Shown here: positions 41,865 to 50,777 of the stretch, in pieces
Position numbering within the stretch: the first letter of the stretch is position 1
How the letters are laid out: each line of letters opens with the position of its first letter
Origin: JAAYCI01 sp047972265
GTDB lineage: Bacteria > Bacillota > Clostridia > Oscillospirales > Ruminococcaceae
Length of the DNA stretch: 64,000 nucleotides
Reading direction: 5' to 3'
Assembly: GCA_047972265.1 (NCBI GenBank)
Contig: JBKEAM010000102.1
Coordinates: forward strand, 8,209 to 72,208
Made by a program: the position numbers and the translations under genes
Notes under the pieces: generated by a model
Told to the model about the DNA's origin: nothing
The model's database searches: none
What the model saw: only the letters and a program-made list of their open reading frames with translations

Positions 41865-44183
41865 ATGAGTGTAGGAAAAAGTGTACCGCGTATAGATGCG
41901 TACGACAAGGTAACAGGCAGGGCAAAATACACCGATGACCTGGTGGAAAAAAATGCTTTGGTGGGTAAAATCTGCCATTCTACCATTGCCAATGGTTTGG
42001 TTACCAAAATAGACACCAGCGAGGCAGAAAAAATACCGGGTGTTGTTAAGGTGTTAACCTGCTTTGATGTACCTAACCTGCCCTTTCCTACGGCGGGGCA
42101 CCCCTGGTCTACCGATCCCGCCCACCAAGACCCTGCGGACCGCTTGCTGTTAAACAGGCGGGTGCGCCTGTACGGCGATGATATTGCCGCCGTTATTGCC
42201 GAGGATGAGGTTGCCGCGGCACGCGCTGTGCGCGCCATTAAGGTAGAATACGAAGAATATCCTTTTGTGCTGGATCCTATCGAAGCAATGGAAGAAGACG
42301 CTTCTCGCCTGCACGAGGATCACCCCAATAACATTTTAGGGCACAGTTCTTTTGAGCAGGGCAATTTTGAAGAAGCAATACAAGAAGAAGGCCTTATTAA
42401 GGTAGAGGGCGTGTACGAAACACCCATTGTGCAGCATTGCCATATCGAAAGCGCGGTGTCATACGCGTATGTTGAGGCGGGTCGCGTAATAGTGGTTTCT
42501 TCTACGCAAATCCCCCACATTGTGCGCCGCATAGTGGGGCAGGCATTGGGTCTTCCATGGGGCAAAGTACGCATTATAAAACCCTATATCGGCGGTGGGT
42601 TTGGCAACAAGCAGGATGCCCTGTACGAGCCGCTGAATGCATGGTTAACCACACAGGTAGGCGGCAGGTTGGTAAAGTTGGAGCTTAGCCGCGAAGAAGT
42701 GTTGTACGATACCCGCGTGCGCCACGGCATGAAGATTTTCCTCGAAACTTACGTAAGGCCAGATGGGCGCATTGTTGCGCGCAATGGGCGTTATTTTTCA
42801 AACCAGGGTGCGTATGGTTCTCATGGGCACAGCATTGTATCTAAAGCCATGAGCTCTTTTAGGCAGTTGTATATAGAAGAAAAGGCCCATAAGGTAGAAG
42901 CATACACGGTGTATACCAATACAGCCACAGCGGGTGCTATGCGTGGGTACGGTACGCCGCAATCTGTTTTTGCGCTGGAGGCAAACGCCGAAGATGTTGC
43001 CCTGCGTCTTGGAATGGACCCGCTGGAGTACCGCCGCAAAAACATGATGCCGGTAGGGTATTTTGATGGGTTTTCTAAAAATGTAAACTATTTTGATAGC
43101 TTTAACCAGTGTATAGAAAAAGGCCGCGAATATATAAACTGGGATGAAAAGCGGGAACTTTATAAAAACCAAACAGGGCCCATTCGCCGCGGTGTGGGTA
43201 TGTCTCTGTTTTGGTATAACACCGCGGTATGGCCCATTTCCATCGAGGTTTCGTCCTGCCGTATGGTGTTAAACCAGGATGGCTCGGTGCAAATACAGCT
43301 GGCAGAAACCGAAATTGGGCAGGGAGCCGACACCGCTTTTGCCCAAATGGCGTCCGATACACTGGGCATTTCGTTTGAGAATGTGCACACCGTATCTTCG
43401 CAAGACACCGATGTAACTCCCTTTGGTACCGGCGCGTATGGTTCTCGCCAAACCTATGTGGGAGGTATGGCGGTTAAAAAAGCGGCCTCAGAGCTTAAAA
43501 GCAAAATTCTTGAATTTGCGTTTGAATATACCCGTATGCAGGTAGACAATATGGATATTGTAGACGACAATATCATCCGCAAGTCGGACAATGCCCACCT
43601 TATAAGCCTTGCCGAATTGGCAACAGAGGTATTGTACAGCCCAAACCATGCCTCTCACCTTACATCAGAGGTAACGGCGCAGTGCAAATCCAACGCATAC
43701 AGCTTTGGGTGCAGCTTTGCCGAGGTAGAGGTGGATATTCCGCTGGGCAAGGTAAAACTGCTGGATATTATAAACGTGCACGATTGCGGCCAGCTTATAA
43801 ATCCGCAGCTTGCGGCGGCGCAGGTGCACGGCGGGCAAAGTATGTCTATAGGGTTTGGTATGCTAGAGCAGATGCTGTATGACGAAAAAACCGGAAGACT
43901 GCTAAACGATAATCTCTTAGATTATAAGCTGTCTACCATTATGGACCATCCCCGGTTAGAAGCCCAGTTTGTAGAAAACTACGAGCCCACCAGCGCATAT
44001 GGTACAAAAGCCCTGGGCGAACCCCCCACAGTACCCTGCGCACCGGCTATACGCAACGCTGTTTTATATGCCACTGGGGTTGCCATTAACAAGCTGCCCC
44101 TTACCCCCCATGTGCTTATACCGGCTTTTAAAGAAGCAGGGCTGATTGCAACCGATGATACCCCCAAAACAGGTGAGGAGTGA
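41865..44183 (+). CDS. Xanthine-dehydrogenase-family molybdenum-binding subunit
   Basis: A 772-residue large subunit of a molybdenum hydroxylase that inserts water-derived oxygen into an N-heterocycle or aldehyde. Molybdopterin contacts are visible in IGGGFGNKQD, AMRGYGTPQ and QGADTAFAQM, and the catalytic Glu is in TKALGEPPTVPCAPA near the C-terminus. ATG 41865 follows GGGGGGAGAAG. It is followed by FAD and iron-sulfur subunit genes in the order large-medium-small. The substrate may be a purine, but the motifs do not distinguish it from related hydroxylases. Confidence 0.92.
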   Translation: MSVGKSVPRIDAYDKVTGRAKYTDDLVEKNALVGKICHSTIANGLVTKIDTSEAEKIPGVVKVLTCFDVPNLPFPTAGHPWSTDPAHQDPADRLLLNRRVRLYGDDIAAVIAEDEVAAARAVRAIKVEYEEYPFVLDPIEAMEEDASRLHEDHPNNILGHSSFEQGNFEEAIQEEGLIKVEGVYETPIVQHCHIESAVSYAYVEAGRVIVVSSTQIPHIVRRIVGQALGLPWGKVRIIKPYIGGGFGNKQDALYEPLNAWLTTQVGGRLVKLELSREEVLYDTRVRHGMKIFLETYVRPDGRIVARNGRYFSNQGAYGSHGHSIVSKAMSSFRQLYIEEKAHKVEAYTVYTNTATAGAMRGYGTPQSVFALEANAEDVALRLGMDPLEYRRKNMMPVGYFDGFSKNVNYFDSFNQCIEKGREYINWDEKRELYKNQTGPIRRGVGMSLFWYNTAVWPISIEVSSCRMVLNQDGSVQIQLAETEIGQGADTAFAQMASDTLGISFENVHTVSSQDTDVTPFGTGAYGSRQTYVGGMAVKKAASELKSKILEFAFEYTRMQVDNMDIVDDNIIRKSDNAHLISLAELATEVLYSPNHASHLTSEVTAQCKSNAYSFGCSFAEVEVDIPLGKVKLLDIINVHDCGQLINPQLAAAQVHGGQSMSIGFGMLEQMLYDEKTGRLLNDNLLDYKLSTIMDHPRLEAQFVENYEPTSAYGTKALGEPPTVPCAPAIRNAVLYATGVAINKLPLTPHVLIPAFKEAGLIATDDTPKTGEE

Positions 44184-44188
44184 GTGCT

Positions 44189-45070
44189 ATGTATGATATT
44201 GAAGCTTTGTACGAGGCAGGCAGTGTAGAAGAAGCCATAGCCCTGCGCGGCCAGCACCCAAATGCACTTGTAATTGCGGGCGGAAGCGATGTGCTGGTAC
44301 AAATACGAGAGGGCAGGCACGCCGGCTGTGAGCTGGTAAGCCTGCAAAAGGTAAACGAGCTTAGGGGTGTTGTGCTGGAAGAAAACGGCGCGCTTTGCAT
44401 TGGCCCGCTTACCAGTTTTTCTCATATTACCAAAGACCCCATTATTCAAAAATATGTGCCGGTACTGGGTGAAGCTGTAGATACGGCGGGCGGCCCCCAG
44501 CTGCGCAATATTGCCACCATTGGGGGCAATATTTGCAACGGCGTAACCTCGGCCGATTCGGCCTCTACCCTTGTAGCGTGGGAGGCCGAGGTGGAGTATA
44601 CCGGCCCCGAGGGCAAACGTTACCTGCCCATTACCCAGCATTATATTAAAGCGGGGGTTGTGGCTCTGCAGCCCGGAGAGATTTTGACGGCCATTCGCAT
44701 CCATAAGCAAAGCCACGAAAATTGTTATGGCCATTACATTAAATACGCCATGCGCAATGCTATGGATATTGCAACCTTGGGCTGCTCGGTAAATGTGCGG
44801 CTTTCTGCCGATAAAAAAACAGTGGAACGTATGCGCATTGCCTATGGTGTTGCCGGGCCGGTACCCATGCGCGCCCCCAGTGCCGAGGCGGCAGCCAACG
44901 GCCAGCCGGTAAGCCTGCAAACGGTAGAAAAGGCGGCAAAAGCCGCCCTGCAAGATGTAAACCCGCGCACCAGTTGGCGCGCCACCAAAGAGGTTAGGTT
45001 GCAATTGGTAGAAGAACTTGCAAGACGTGCATTTATTAAATCGATAGAGCTGGCAGGAGGTGCGGTATGA
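44189..45070 (+). CDS. Xanthine-dehydrogenase-family FAD-binding subunit
   Basis: A 293-residue medium subunit. FAD contacts lie in VIAGGSDVLVQIREGRHA and in NIATIGGNICNGVTSAD. It passes electrons from the iron-sulfur subunit to NAD or another acceptor. ATG 44189 is spaced 8 bases from GGTGAGGAG; the GTG at 44180 overlaps the large-subunit stop. Its stop overlaps the next start as ATGA. Confidence 0.93.
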   Translation: MYDIEALYEAGSVEEAIALRGQHPNALVIAGGSDVLVQIREGRHAGCELVSLQKVNELRGVVLEENGALCIGPLTSFSHITKDPIIQKYVPVLGEAVDTAGGPQLRNIATIGGNICNGVTSADSASTLVAWEAEVEYTGPEGKRYLPITQHYIKAGVVALQPGEILTAIRIHKQSHENCYGHYIKYAMRNAMDIATLGCSVNVRLSADKKTVERMRIAYGVAGPVPMRAPSAEAAANGQPVSLQTVEKAAKAALQDVNPRTSWRATKEVRLQLVEELARRAFIKSIELAGGAV

Positions 45071-45570
45071 TACAACGTGCTTTGGTGCGCTGCACAATCA
45101 ACGGCAAAGAGACTGAGACAATGGTGGATGTACGCGCATCCCTTACCGATATGCTGCGTAACGATTATAGGCTTACCAGTGTTAAAAAAGGCTGTGAAGT
45201 GGGTGAATGCGGTGCCTGCAATGTGCTGATAGACGGCGAGTGCTTTAACTCCTGCATTTACCTTGCAACATGGGCAGACGGTAAAAACATCCGCACGGTA
45301 GACAGCTTGCTTGGCCCGGGGGGAGAACTTTCGGAATTGCAGCAGGCCTTTATTGATGATGGTGCTGTTCAGTGCGGCTTTTGCACCCCCGGCTTTTTGA
45401 TGACAGCGGTAGAAATACTGGAAAGCGGACGCGATTATACAGACGATGAGCTGCGCAAGCAATTGTCTGGGCATTTGTGCCGTTGTACCGGATACGAAAA
45501 TATTTTTAAAGCGGTGCAAAAAGTGGTGCGCAAATCACTGCAAAAGCAAAAAGCTGGCACTGCGCAATAA
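45067..45570 (+). CDS. Xanthine-dehydrogenase-family 2Fe-2S subunit
   Basis: A 167-residue small subunit with two [2Fe-2S] clusters: the plant-ferredoxin type (CEVGECGACNVLIDG with a later Cys in CFNSC) and the helical second cluster (CGFCTPG and LCRCTGY). It completes the three-subunit hydroxylase and overlaps the FAD subunit gene by 4 bases. Confidence 0.94.
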   Translation: MIQRALVRCTINGKETETMVDVRASLTDMLRNDYRLTSVKKGCEVGECGACNVLIDGECFNSCIYLATWADGKNIRTVDSLLGPGGELSELQQAFIDDGAVQCGFCTPGFLMTAVEILESGRDYTDDELRKQLSGHLCRCTGYENIFKAVQKVVRKSLQKQKAGTAQ

Positions 45571-45597
45571 TTGCCTAGGCATTTTGTGTAAATAAGC

Positions 45598-45629
45598 AAA
45601 AGAGTCACCCTTTATGGGCGGCTCTTTTT
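45598..45629. terminator. Terminator between Mo-hydroxylase operon and ModE-like gene
   Basis: AAAAGAGTCACCC pairs with GGGCGGCTCTTTT (one mismatch, one G-U), loop TTTAT, T-run on the plus strand and A-run on the left, so it may serve both converging units. Confidence 0.8.
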
Positions 45630-45649
45630 GTTGGTTTATAAAGCAAAGT

Positions 45650-45985
45650 TTATTTTGCAAAGGGGTAGTTTTTATTAAAATACGCCTGTGTTTTGGCATC
45701 TATTTCTTTTTCCATGCGGCAGTAAAAATCAATCAGTTCACGGCCTTTTTCGGTAAGCAATGTACTGCCATGCTCGTTGCCCCCGCGGGAGGAGGTAATA
45801 ACCGCAAAGCCAAGTTCTTGCTCTATAGAGTTTAATATTTTAAGGGCCTTGCTGTAAGACAACTTCATTTTTTGGGCGGCACCTTTTATAGATTGGCAGG
45901 CATCAATTTCTTGCAAAAGATTGCGGGGGCCAACCCCAAAAAAAGGCTCTTTATTGCCTATTTTAACACGTACCGAAACCCACAT
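45650..45985 (-). CDS. ModE-like single-domain winged-helix regulator
   Basis: A 111-residue protein that aligns with the N-terminal DNA-binding domain of ModE: GPRNLLQEIDACQSIKGAAQKMKLSYSKALKILNSIEQ, then a wing with SSRGGNEHGSTLLTEKG. The C-terminal molybdate-binding (MOP) domains are absent, so it cannot sense molybdate in the ModE way by itself. ATG 45985 is 8 bases after GGGGG. It converges on the three-subunit hydroxylase operon and precedes the selenium-dependent hydroxylase block, so control of these operons is likely. Confidence 0.85.
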   Translation of the reverse strand: MWVSVRVKIGNKEPFFGVGPRNLLQEIDACQSIKGAAQKMKLSYSKALKILNSIEQELGFAVITSSRGGNEHGSTLLTEKGRELIDFYCRMEKEIDAKTQAYFNKNYPFAK

Positions 45986-46216
45986 AACGCTTACCCCCAC
46001 TAAAAAATCCTTATAAATACCTGCATTGTTTAAATTTATTTTAGTATAAGGGGAAAACGCTGTGCCGTCAAATATAACTAGTGCGGGGCAAAGCAGCAGG
46101 TATGGTTAAAGCGGGGGTGAAAAAGCGTTACAAAAGTAGAAAAGCTGTGTTGTTTGGAGGTAGAAGCCTTTTAAAAAGTGAATATGCAAACCGATACAGG
46201 ATGGTACAAGGAATTA

Positions 46217-46252
46217 AAACAAAAACCCGGCTCCCAGTAAAGGCAGCCGGGC
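46217..46252 (-). terminator. Terminator of the selenium-hydroxylase operon
   Basis: On the minus strand a CCCGGCTGCC/GGAGCCGGG-type stem (46228-46252 region) is followed by TTTTTGTTTT, a few bases after the hydroxylase stop. Confidence 0.8.
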
Positions 46253-46257
46253 CGGGG

Positions 46258-48846
46258 TTATGCTTTTGGTTTGCGGTAAAAGGTGTTTTCTAACGGAAGC
46301 TTTGTGCGAAAGCTACCATCCAGCTTATAATAGGCGCCCTGGCAGGCGGGGGCAGTGGGTATGGTGGCAAGCTCTCCCACGCCCTTGGCACCGTGGGCAA
46401 AGGGGCCATAATATTCTTTTTCTACCATAATAACTTCAATAGGGGGTACTTCGGTGGCACGGAATAACCCCAAGGTGCCGTATTTGGCTTTGGGATATCC
46501 GTTTTCCAGCGGGTAGTCCTCTGTTAAACCGTAGCCAAGCCCCATAACTACGCCGCCCTCAATTTGCCCCTCGGCAGATTTGGGGTTTACCACCCTGCCA
46601 AGGTCGTACGCGGCGGCAACCCTTGTAAGCTTGCCCTGCTCATCTAAACAAACTACCTGCGCGGCATATCCGTATGCCACATGGCTAACGGGGTAGGGCT
46701 TATCACTGCCCAAGGGGTCGGTTTCGGCCAAGTATTCGGCATAGTATTCTTTGCCTTCCAAATCTTGCAAAGCAGCGCCGCCCTTTAAATCTTCTTTTAG
46801 CTGTAGGGCCACCCTGCACACCGCTTCTCCGGTTACCAGTGTTTGGCGCGAGGCGGTGGTGGTGCCAGAGTTTGGGGTGCGGATGGTATCGGGGGCTTCT
46901 ACTACAACATTTTTTGGCGCAAGGCCCGAGGTTTCGCAAAACATTTGTAGTATTACGGTGGCCATGCCCTGCCCAATGCAGGCGGCGCTGGTGCGCACAT
47001 GGGCTTTGCCGTTTTCTATAGAAAGCGCGCAGCGCCCGGTATCGGGTACGCCTACGCCAAGCCCCGCGTTTTTAAAGCTGGAAGCAATACCGGCGTAGGG
47101 AGTGCTTTCGTAAATGTCCTTTACAGCCTCCAGACACTGTACAAGCCCGGTAGATTCGTCGGCAATCTGTCCATTTGGCAGTACCTGTCCGGGGCGCACA
47201 GCATTGCGGTAGCGTATTTCCCAAGGGGAAATACCCGCTTTTTGGGCCAGTAAATTAAGCGAGCTTTCCATTGCAAAGGCAGACTGGGTAACCCCAAAGC
47301 CCCTAAAAGCCCCGCCAGGCGGGTTGTTGGTGTATACAGTTTGCCCCAACACATAAAAATTTTGAAAATTGTACGGCCCACCGGCATGGGTACAGGCGCG
47401 CTGTAATACGGGGCCTGCCAGCGAGGCATATGCGCCGCAATCAGACAAAATATAAAATTTTGCACCCTGTATCATTCCGTTTTCGTCACAGCCAACGGTG
47501 CATTCTATTTCCATTGCGTGGCGCTTTGGATGGACGTTGATGCTCTCTTGCCGGGAGAATTTAATTTTAACCGGTTTTTTGGTTATCCATGCGGCAAGTG
47601 CGGCATGGTGCTGTACGCTCATATCCTCTTTGCCGCCAAACCCGCCGCCCACAAGGCAGGAGTGTATGTGTACCTTTTCGTTAGGAATGCCAAGTAAACC
47701 CGATATCTCGTGCTGCTCGTCGTAAATGCTTTGGCCAGAGCTATATACCAATACGCCATCGTCCCCCTCCGGCAGGGCAATGGCACATTCGGGCTCCATA
47801 AAGGCATGCTCGGTAAAAGGCATAGAAAAATGGTTGGATACGGTGTAGCGGCTGTTTTTAAGCGCTTCTTCTACATTGCCGCGGTCTACCTTTTCTTCGC
47901 GCAAAAGGTTGCCCTTAGAGTGCACAAGCGGGGCATTGGGCTGTAAGCCCTGCTCTGGCGAGGTTACCGCGGGCAGTTCTTCGTAATCCACCTCAATTAG
48001 GGCAAGCACCTCGTCAAGCGCATCTTTGCTGTTGGTTACAGCAATGGCCAGCGCATCGCCAATGTAACGGGTAATACCGCCCTCTGCAATTAGGGCGTCC
48101 CAGTCTTTTACCAAATGCCCCACCTTAATGTTGCCACCGGGGGGTACATCGGCAGCGGTAATAATGCGCACGGCATTTGGGTGGGCGGCAGCGGCCTGCG
48201 TGCGTATGGCTTTAATGCGTGCACGCGGGTAGCTGGTGCGCAGGGCTTTGCCGTACAGCATATCATCAAAAGTAAGGTCATCTACATATATGCCGGTGCC
48301 CAGTGTTTTTTCTCTTGCGTCCAGCCTAAATATATCCTCGCCCAGTTTGCCGGTAAATACCGGCTGGGGCGGCAGGGGTTTGTTTTCACGCAAAAAGTCG
48401 GCCGCCATTAATATGGCGTCCTCTATTTTTACATATCCGGTGCAGCGGCAAATATTGCCCCGCATTGCTTTTTTTACTTCTTCGCGGGTGGGGGCAGGGT
48501 TTACATCCAGCAAGCCCTTTGCGCACATTACCATACCCGGTATGCAAAAACCGCATTGCACGGCTCCGGCATCTGCAAAGCAGTGCGCATACACCTCTTT
48601 TTCGCGGGCAGACAATCCCTCAAGCGTAACAATGTGCTTGCCCTCTAGCTTTGCTAGGGCAAACAAACAGGCGCGGCTGGCCTTGCCATCAATTAAAACG
48701 GTGCATGTGCCACAAGCGCCGGCGTTGCAACCGTCTTTGCAAGAGGTGAGACGCAAATCGTCACGCAAAAATTCTAAAAGCTTTTTGCTTTCGTGTGTTG
48801 TTTGTATAAATTGTTCGTTTACATAAAAACTAGCTATAATGCTCAC
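46258..48846 (-). CDS. Selenium-dependent xanthine-dehydrogenase-type hydroxylase, fused Fe-S and Mo subunits
   Basis: An 862-residue fusion. The N-terminal 160 residues are a two-cluster iron-sulfur subunit (CKDGCNAGACGTC, CGFCIPGMVMC, NICRCTGY); the rest is a molybdenum subunit with GGGFGGKED, PGGAFRGFGVTQ, AACIGQGMATV and catalytic Glu in GAKGVGELATIPTAPA. No FAD domain is present. The length, fusion and neighbours (YqeB, YqeC, YedF, SelD) match the selenium-dependent xanthine dehydrogenase group, in which selenium is a labile non-selenocysteine ligand; no in-frame TGA is seen. Substrate: a purine or related heterocycle. Start taken as GTG 48846; ribosome site is weak. Confidence 0.9.
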   Translation of the reverse strand: MSIIASFYVNEQFIQTTHESKKLLEFLRDDLRLTSCKDGCNAGACGTCTVLIDGKASRACLFALAKLEGKHIVTLEGLSAREKEVYAHCFADAGAVQCGFCIPGMVMCAKGLLDVNPAPTREEVKKAMRGNICRCTGYVKIEDAILMAADFLRENKPLPPQPVFTGKLGEDIFRLDAREKTLGTGIYVDDLTFDDMLYGKALRTSYPRARIKAIRTQAAAAHPNAVRIITAADVPPGGNIKVGHLVKDWDALIAEGGITRYIGDALAIAVTNSKDALDEVLALIEVDYEELPAVTSPEQGLQPNAPLVHSKGNLLREEKVDRGNVEEALKNSRYTVSNHFSMPFTEHAFMEPECAIALPEGDDGVLVYSSGQSIYDEQHEISGLLGIPNEKVHIHSCLVGGGFGGKEDMSVQHHAALAAWITKKPVKIKFSRQESINVHPKRHAMEIECTVGCDENGMIQGAKFYILSDCGAYASLAGPVLQRACTHAGGPYNFQNFYVLGQTVYTNNPPGGAFRGFGVTQSAFAMESSLNLLAQKAGISPWEIRYRNAVRPGQVLPNGQIADESTGLVQCLEAVKDIYESTPYAGIASSFKNAGLGVGVPDTGRCALSIENGKAHVRTSAACIGQGMATVILQMFCETSGLAPKNVVVEAPDTIRTPNSGTTTASRQTLVTGEAVCRVALQLKEDLKGGAALQDLEGKEYYAEYLAETDPLGSDKPYPVSHVAYGYAAQVVCLDEQGKLTRVAAAYDLGRVVNPKSAEGQIEGGVVMGLGYGLTEDYPLENGYPKAKYGTLGLFRATEVPPIEVIMVEKEYYGPFAHGAKGVGELATIPTAPACQGAYYKLDGSFRTKLPLENTFYRKPKA

Positions 48847-48918
48847 CCTTTCATGCTAAATGTAAACAGGCAAAAAAAGCTTGTTTAAACCAAAAAGCAA
48901 ATTGAAACTGGTAATACT

Positions 48919-48947
48919 ATTATAGCTATTTTACAAAACAACAACAA
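48919..48947 (-). promoter_or_regulatory. Internal promoter before the selenium-dependent hydroxylase
   Basis: Minus strand TTGTTG (48942-48947), 17 bases, TATAAT (48919-48924), in the only sizeable gap (118 bases) of the operon. Confidence 0.55.
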
Positions 48948-48964
48948 TGAACAAAATGTACAAT

Positions 48965-49792
48965 TTACAGTATATTTTTTATACGGCCAAGCCACAGGCA
49001 GGCCTCTAAAACAGCCCCGCCAAGGCAGCGTGCTTTGTCCGAAATGCTATAGCAATCCACATCTTTTGCAGGGCGGGGGTCTACATCGACACATTTTAGC
49101 CCTTTGGGTATGGTTATCCCCTCGGCAATAAGCCCCCGCAGGGTGCCGGTAAGGGGAGAGAACACGGGGTTTTCATCGATATAAAACAGGATATCTTCTT
49201 TATTTACAACATCCCCAATGATATGTTTATGCCGTACAATGCCCCCAAACGGCGCATGCACCACCCGCTCGGCAGATTTGCCGCCAAGCTCCCCGGGGAT
49301 GCCGGTATTGGCAAGGGCGCTGCCCTCTAAAATAAGGCGACCAAGGTTGTGCCCGCGCATAGTTTCTACCACCACATCCACATCCTGCTGGGCGCAAAAG
49401 CCGGGGCCAAGGCCAATGGTAAGGGGGGCCATTTGGCGGTTGGTGCCTATATTGCGTTTGGCAATAATGGCGTCTACCAAAATGCCCGGCTGCAACTGGG
49501 GCAGGCAATCAGCTTTTGGGTCTACCAATAGGGGCACCCTGCCGCTGGCCCATACGTCAATGCATTCGTCGGCCGTGTTAACACGCACCGCGGTTACATC
49601 CTCTACGGTATAGGTACTTTCTTTTACGGCGGTGCACAGTGCAACAGTGCGCCGTATAGCTAAGGGTACGGGGGTTTCTAATATTAAAACGGCAAACCCC
49701 GCCCGCCATAATTTTTGTATTACGCCAGTGGCCAAATCTCCGCCGCCGCGCACGGCAACAACGGGCAGATTGTTTTTTAAGGCCTTTTCCAC
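48965..49792 (-). CDS. yqeB: YqeB/EF2563-family selenium-dependent hydroxylase system protein
   Basis: About 275 residues with a Rossmann-type N-terminus (VVAVRGGGDLATGVIQKLWRAGF) and conserved GLGPGFCAQQDVDVVVETMRGHNLGR. This matches the YqeB family (also called EF2563), a marker of organisms that mature selenium-containing molybdenum hydroxylases; its biochemical step is unknown. I use GTG 49792 because GGGGAGAG is 5 bases upstream; the open frame reaches 49837. It overlaps the end of yqeC by 16 bases. Confidence 0.87.
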   Translation of the reverse strand: MEKALKNNLPVVAVRGGGDLATGVIQKLWRAGFAVLILETPVPLAIRRTVALCTAVKESTYTVEDVTAVRVNTADECIDVWASGRVPLLVDPKADCLPQLQPGILVDAIIAKRNIGTNRQMAPLTIGLGPGFCAQQDVDVVVETMRGHNLGRLILEGSALANTGIPGELGGKSAERVVHAPFGGIVRHKHIIGDVVNKEDILFYIDENPVFSPLTGTLRGLIAEGITIPKGLKCVDVDPRPAKDVDCYSISDKARCLGGAVLEACLWLGRIKNIL

Positions 49793-50517
49793 AAAATCTC
49801 TCCCCAGTTTTGCCGGGCGCTGCCGGCTATAATACACTCCATCGTTTGCATAAAAGGCGCAGGAAGCAGGCTTACCAGTTGCCGTGCCAATGCAAAGGCG
49901 GCTTCATCCTCAATTTGGTTTATAAAAAGTACCCGCTTGCCAACCGCTTTTGCAAAAAGCCCGTTTGGGGCAAAAATAACGGCGGCAATGTGTTGCAACC
50001 CAATGGGCTGGTTTGGCTGTATACCGGTAAGTTCTTTAAAAATAGCAAAGCGGTGTATGTAATCCTCGGTGGCGGGTTTGCCTAGTGCCCATAGCGGTAT
50101 AACCCCCACGGTGTGGGTGGTAAAGGAGGGGATGACAGGCTCGTGCGGGGCCCAGCCCTTTAAAGGCAAAGTGCGCGAGCCATCGCTTTCCATCACTGCC
50201 GCGTCCATTTGTTGCACAAAATACGCAAGCTCATCGTTTGGCAGGGAAGAAAGCTTGCCGCTTACAGGCTCTATGGTACCACAAAAATAAACACCGGGCT
50301 GCAAGGGCAATGCCGCCCGTAGCTGATTGGCAGATTGCAAAAACAAACGACAGGGGATGGGCGCCTGCCGCTGCATGTGGGTGGTGGTTGTGGCCATTAC
50401 ACAGGGCGCGTTTGCGTGTTTTGCCAGTTGCCACAGCAATGTGGTTTTGCCGCCGCTGCCAACAATGGCAATTTTGTCTCCGGTGTTTAGGGGCAATAGG
50501 CTTGTTATCTGCTGCAT
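49777..50517 (-). CDS. yqeC: YqeC-family selenium-dependent hydroxylase accessory protein
   Basis: A 246-residue putative nucleotide-binding protein. The P-loop-like IAIVGSGGKTTLLWQLA is at the N-terminus, followed by VMATTTTHM and an acidic ESDGSRTLPLKGW. YqeC genes are known to travel with yqeB and the selenium-dependent xanthine dehydrogenase. The exact role is not established; ATP-dependent delivery or insertion of selenium is one possibility. It overlaps the DUF3343 gene by 13 bases. Confidence 0.87.
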   Translation of the reverse strand: MQQITSLLPLNTGDKIAIVGSGGKTTLLWQLAKHANAPCVMATTTTHMQRQAPIPCRLFLQSANQLRAALPLQPGVYFCGTIEPVSGKLSSLPNDELAYFVQQMDAAVMESDGSRTLPLKGWAPHEPVIPSFTTHTVGVIPLWALGKPATEDYIHRFAIFKELTGIQPNQPIGLQHIAAVIFAPNGLFAKAVGKRVLFINQIEDEAAFALARQLVSLLPAPFMQTMECIIAGSARQNWGEILWKRP

Positions 50518-50762
50518 TGTGTATACTCTGTTCCCATTTCGTTTTTTTTAGCACTGTAAACAGCTTGATACGGAATATTGTTTTGCTGCATAAGCTGCTT
50601 TACCATTTTTAGCTGGCTTGGGTTTACGCGCAGGCAAATGCCGCACCCCGCCGCTATTTGGGAAGGCAAAGACATAACGCGCACGGCAACTTTTTGCGCC
50701 AGCAAAACCTTTTCGGCAAAAATAGCCTCATGGGTGTTTTCAAAAGTAAAGAGGTATTCCAA
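50505..50762 (-). CDS. DUF3343 protein, putative selenium/sulfur carrier
   Basis: An 85-residue protein with a ferredoxin-like beta-alpha-beta pattern and a CGIC pair (C40 and C43) in QIAAGCGICLRV. DUF3343 proteins recur in selenium-metabolism loci, and the adjacent cysteines suggest carrying Se or S. It starts at TTG 50762, 5 bases after AGGAGG, and lies between yedF and yqeC in one operon. Confidence 0.83.
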   Translation of the reverse strand: MEYLFTFENTHEAIFAEKVLLAQKVAVRVMSLPSQIAAGCGICLRVNPSQLKMVKQLMQQNNIPYQAVYSAKKNEMGTEYTQCSR

Positions 50763-50777
50763 TAGAACCTCCTTGTT

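Noticed and set aside
43979..45097. 372-codon minus-strand frame opposite the Mo-hydroxylase FAD subunit
   Set aside because: Antisense to well-supported genes with clear motifs; composition is that of a shadow frame and no family is recognisable.
46081..46293. 70-codon plus-strand frame between the ModE-like gene and the hydroxylase
   Set aside because: It runs through a terminator hairpin into the 3' end of the hydroxylase gene on the other strand.
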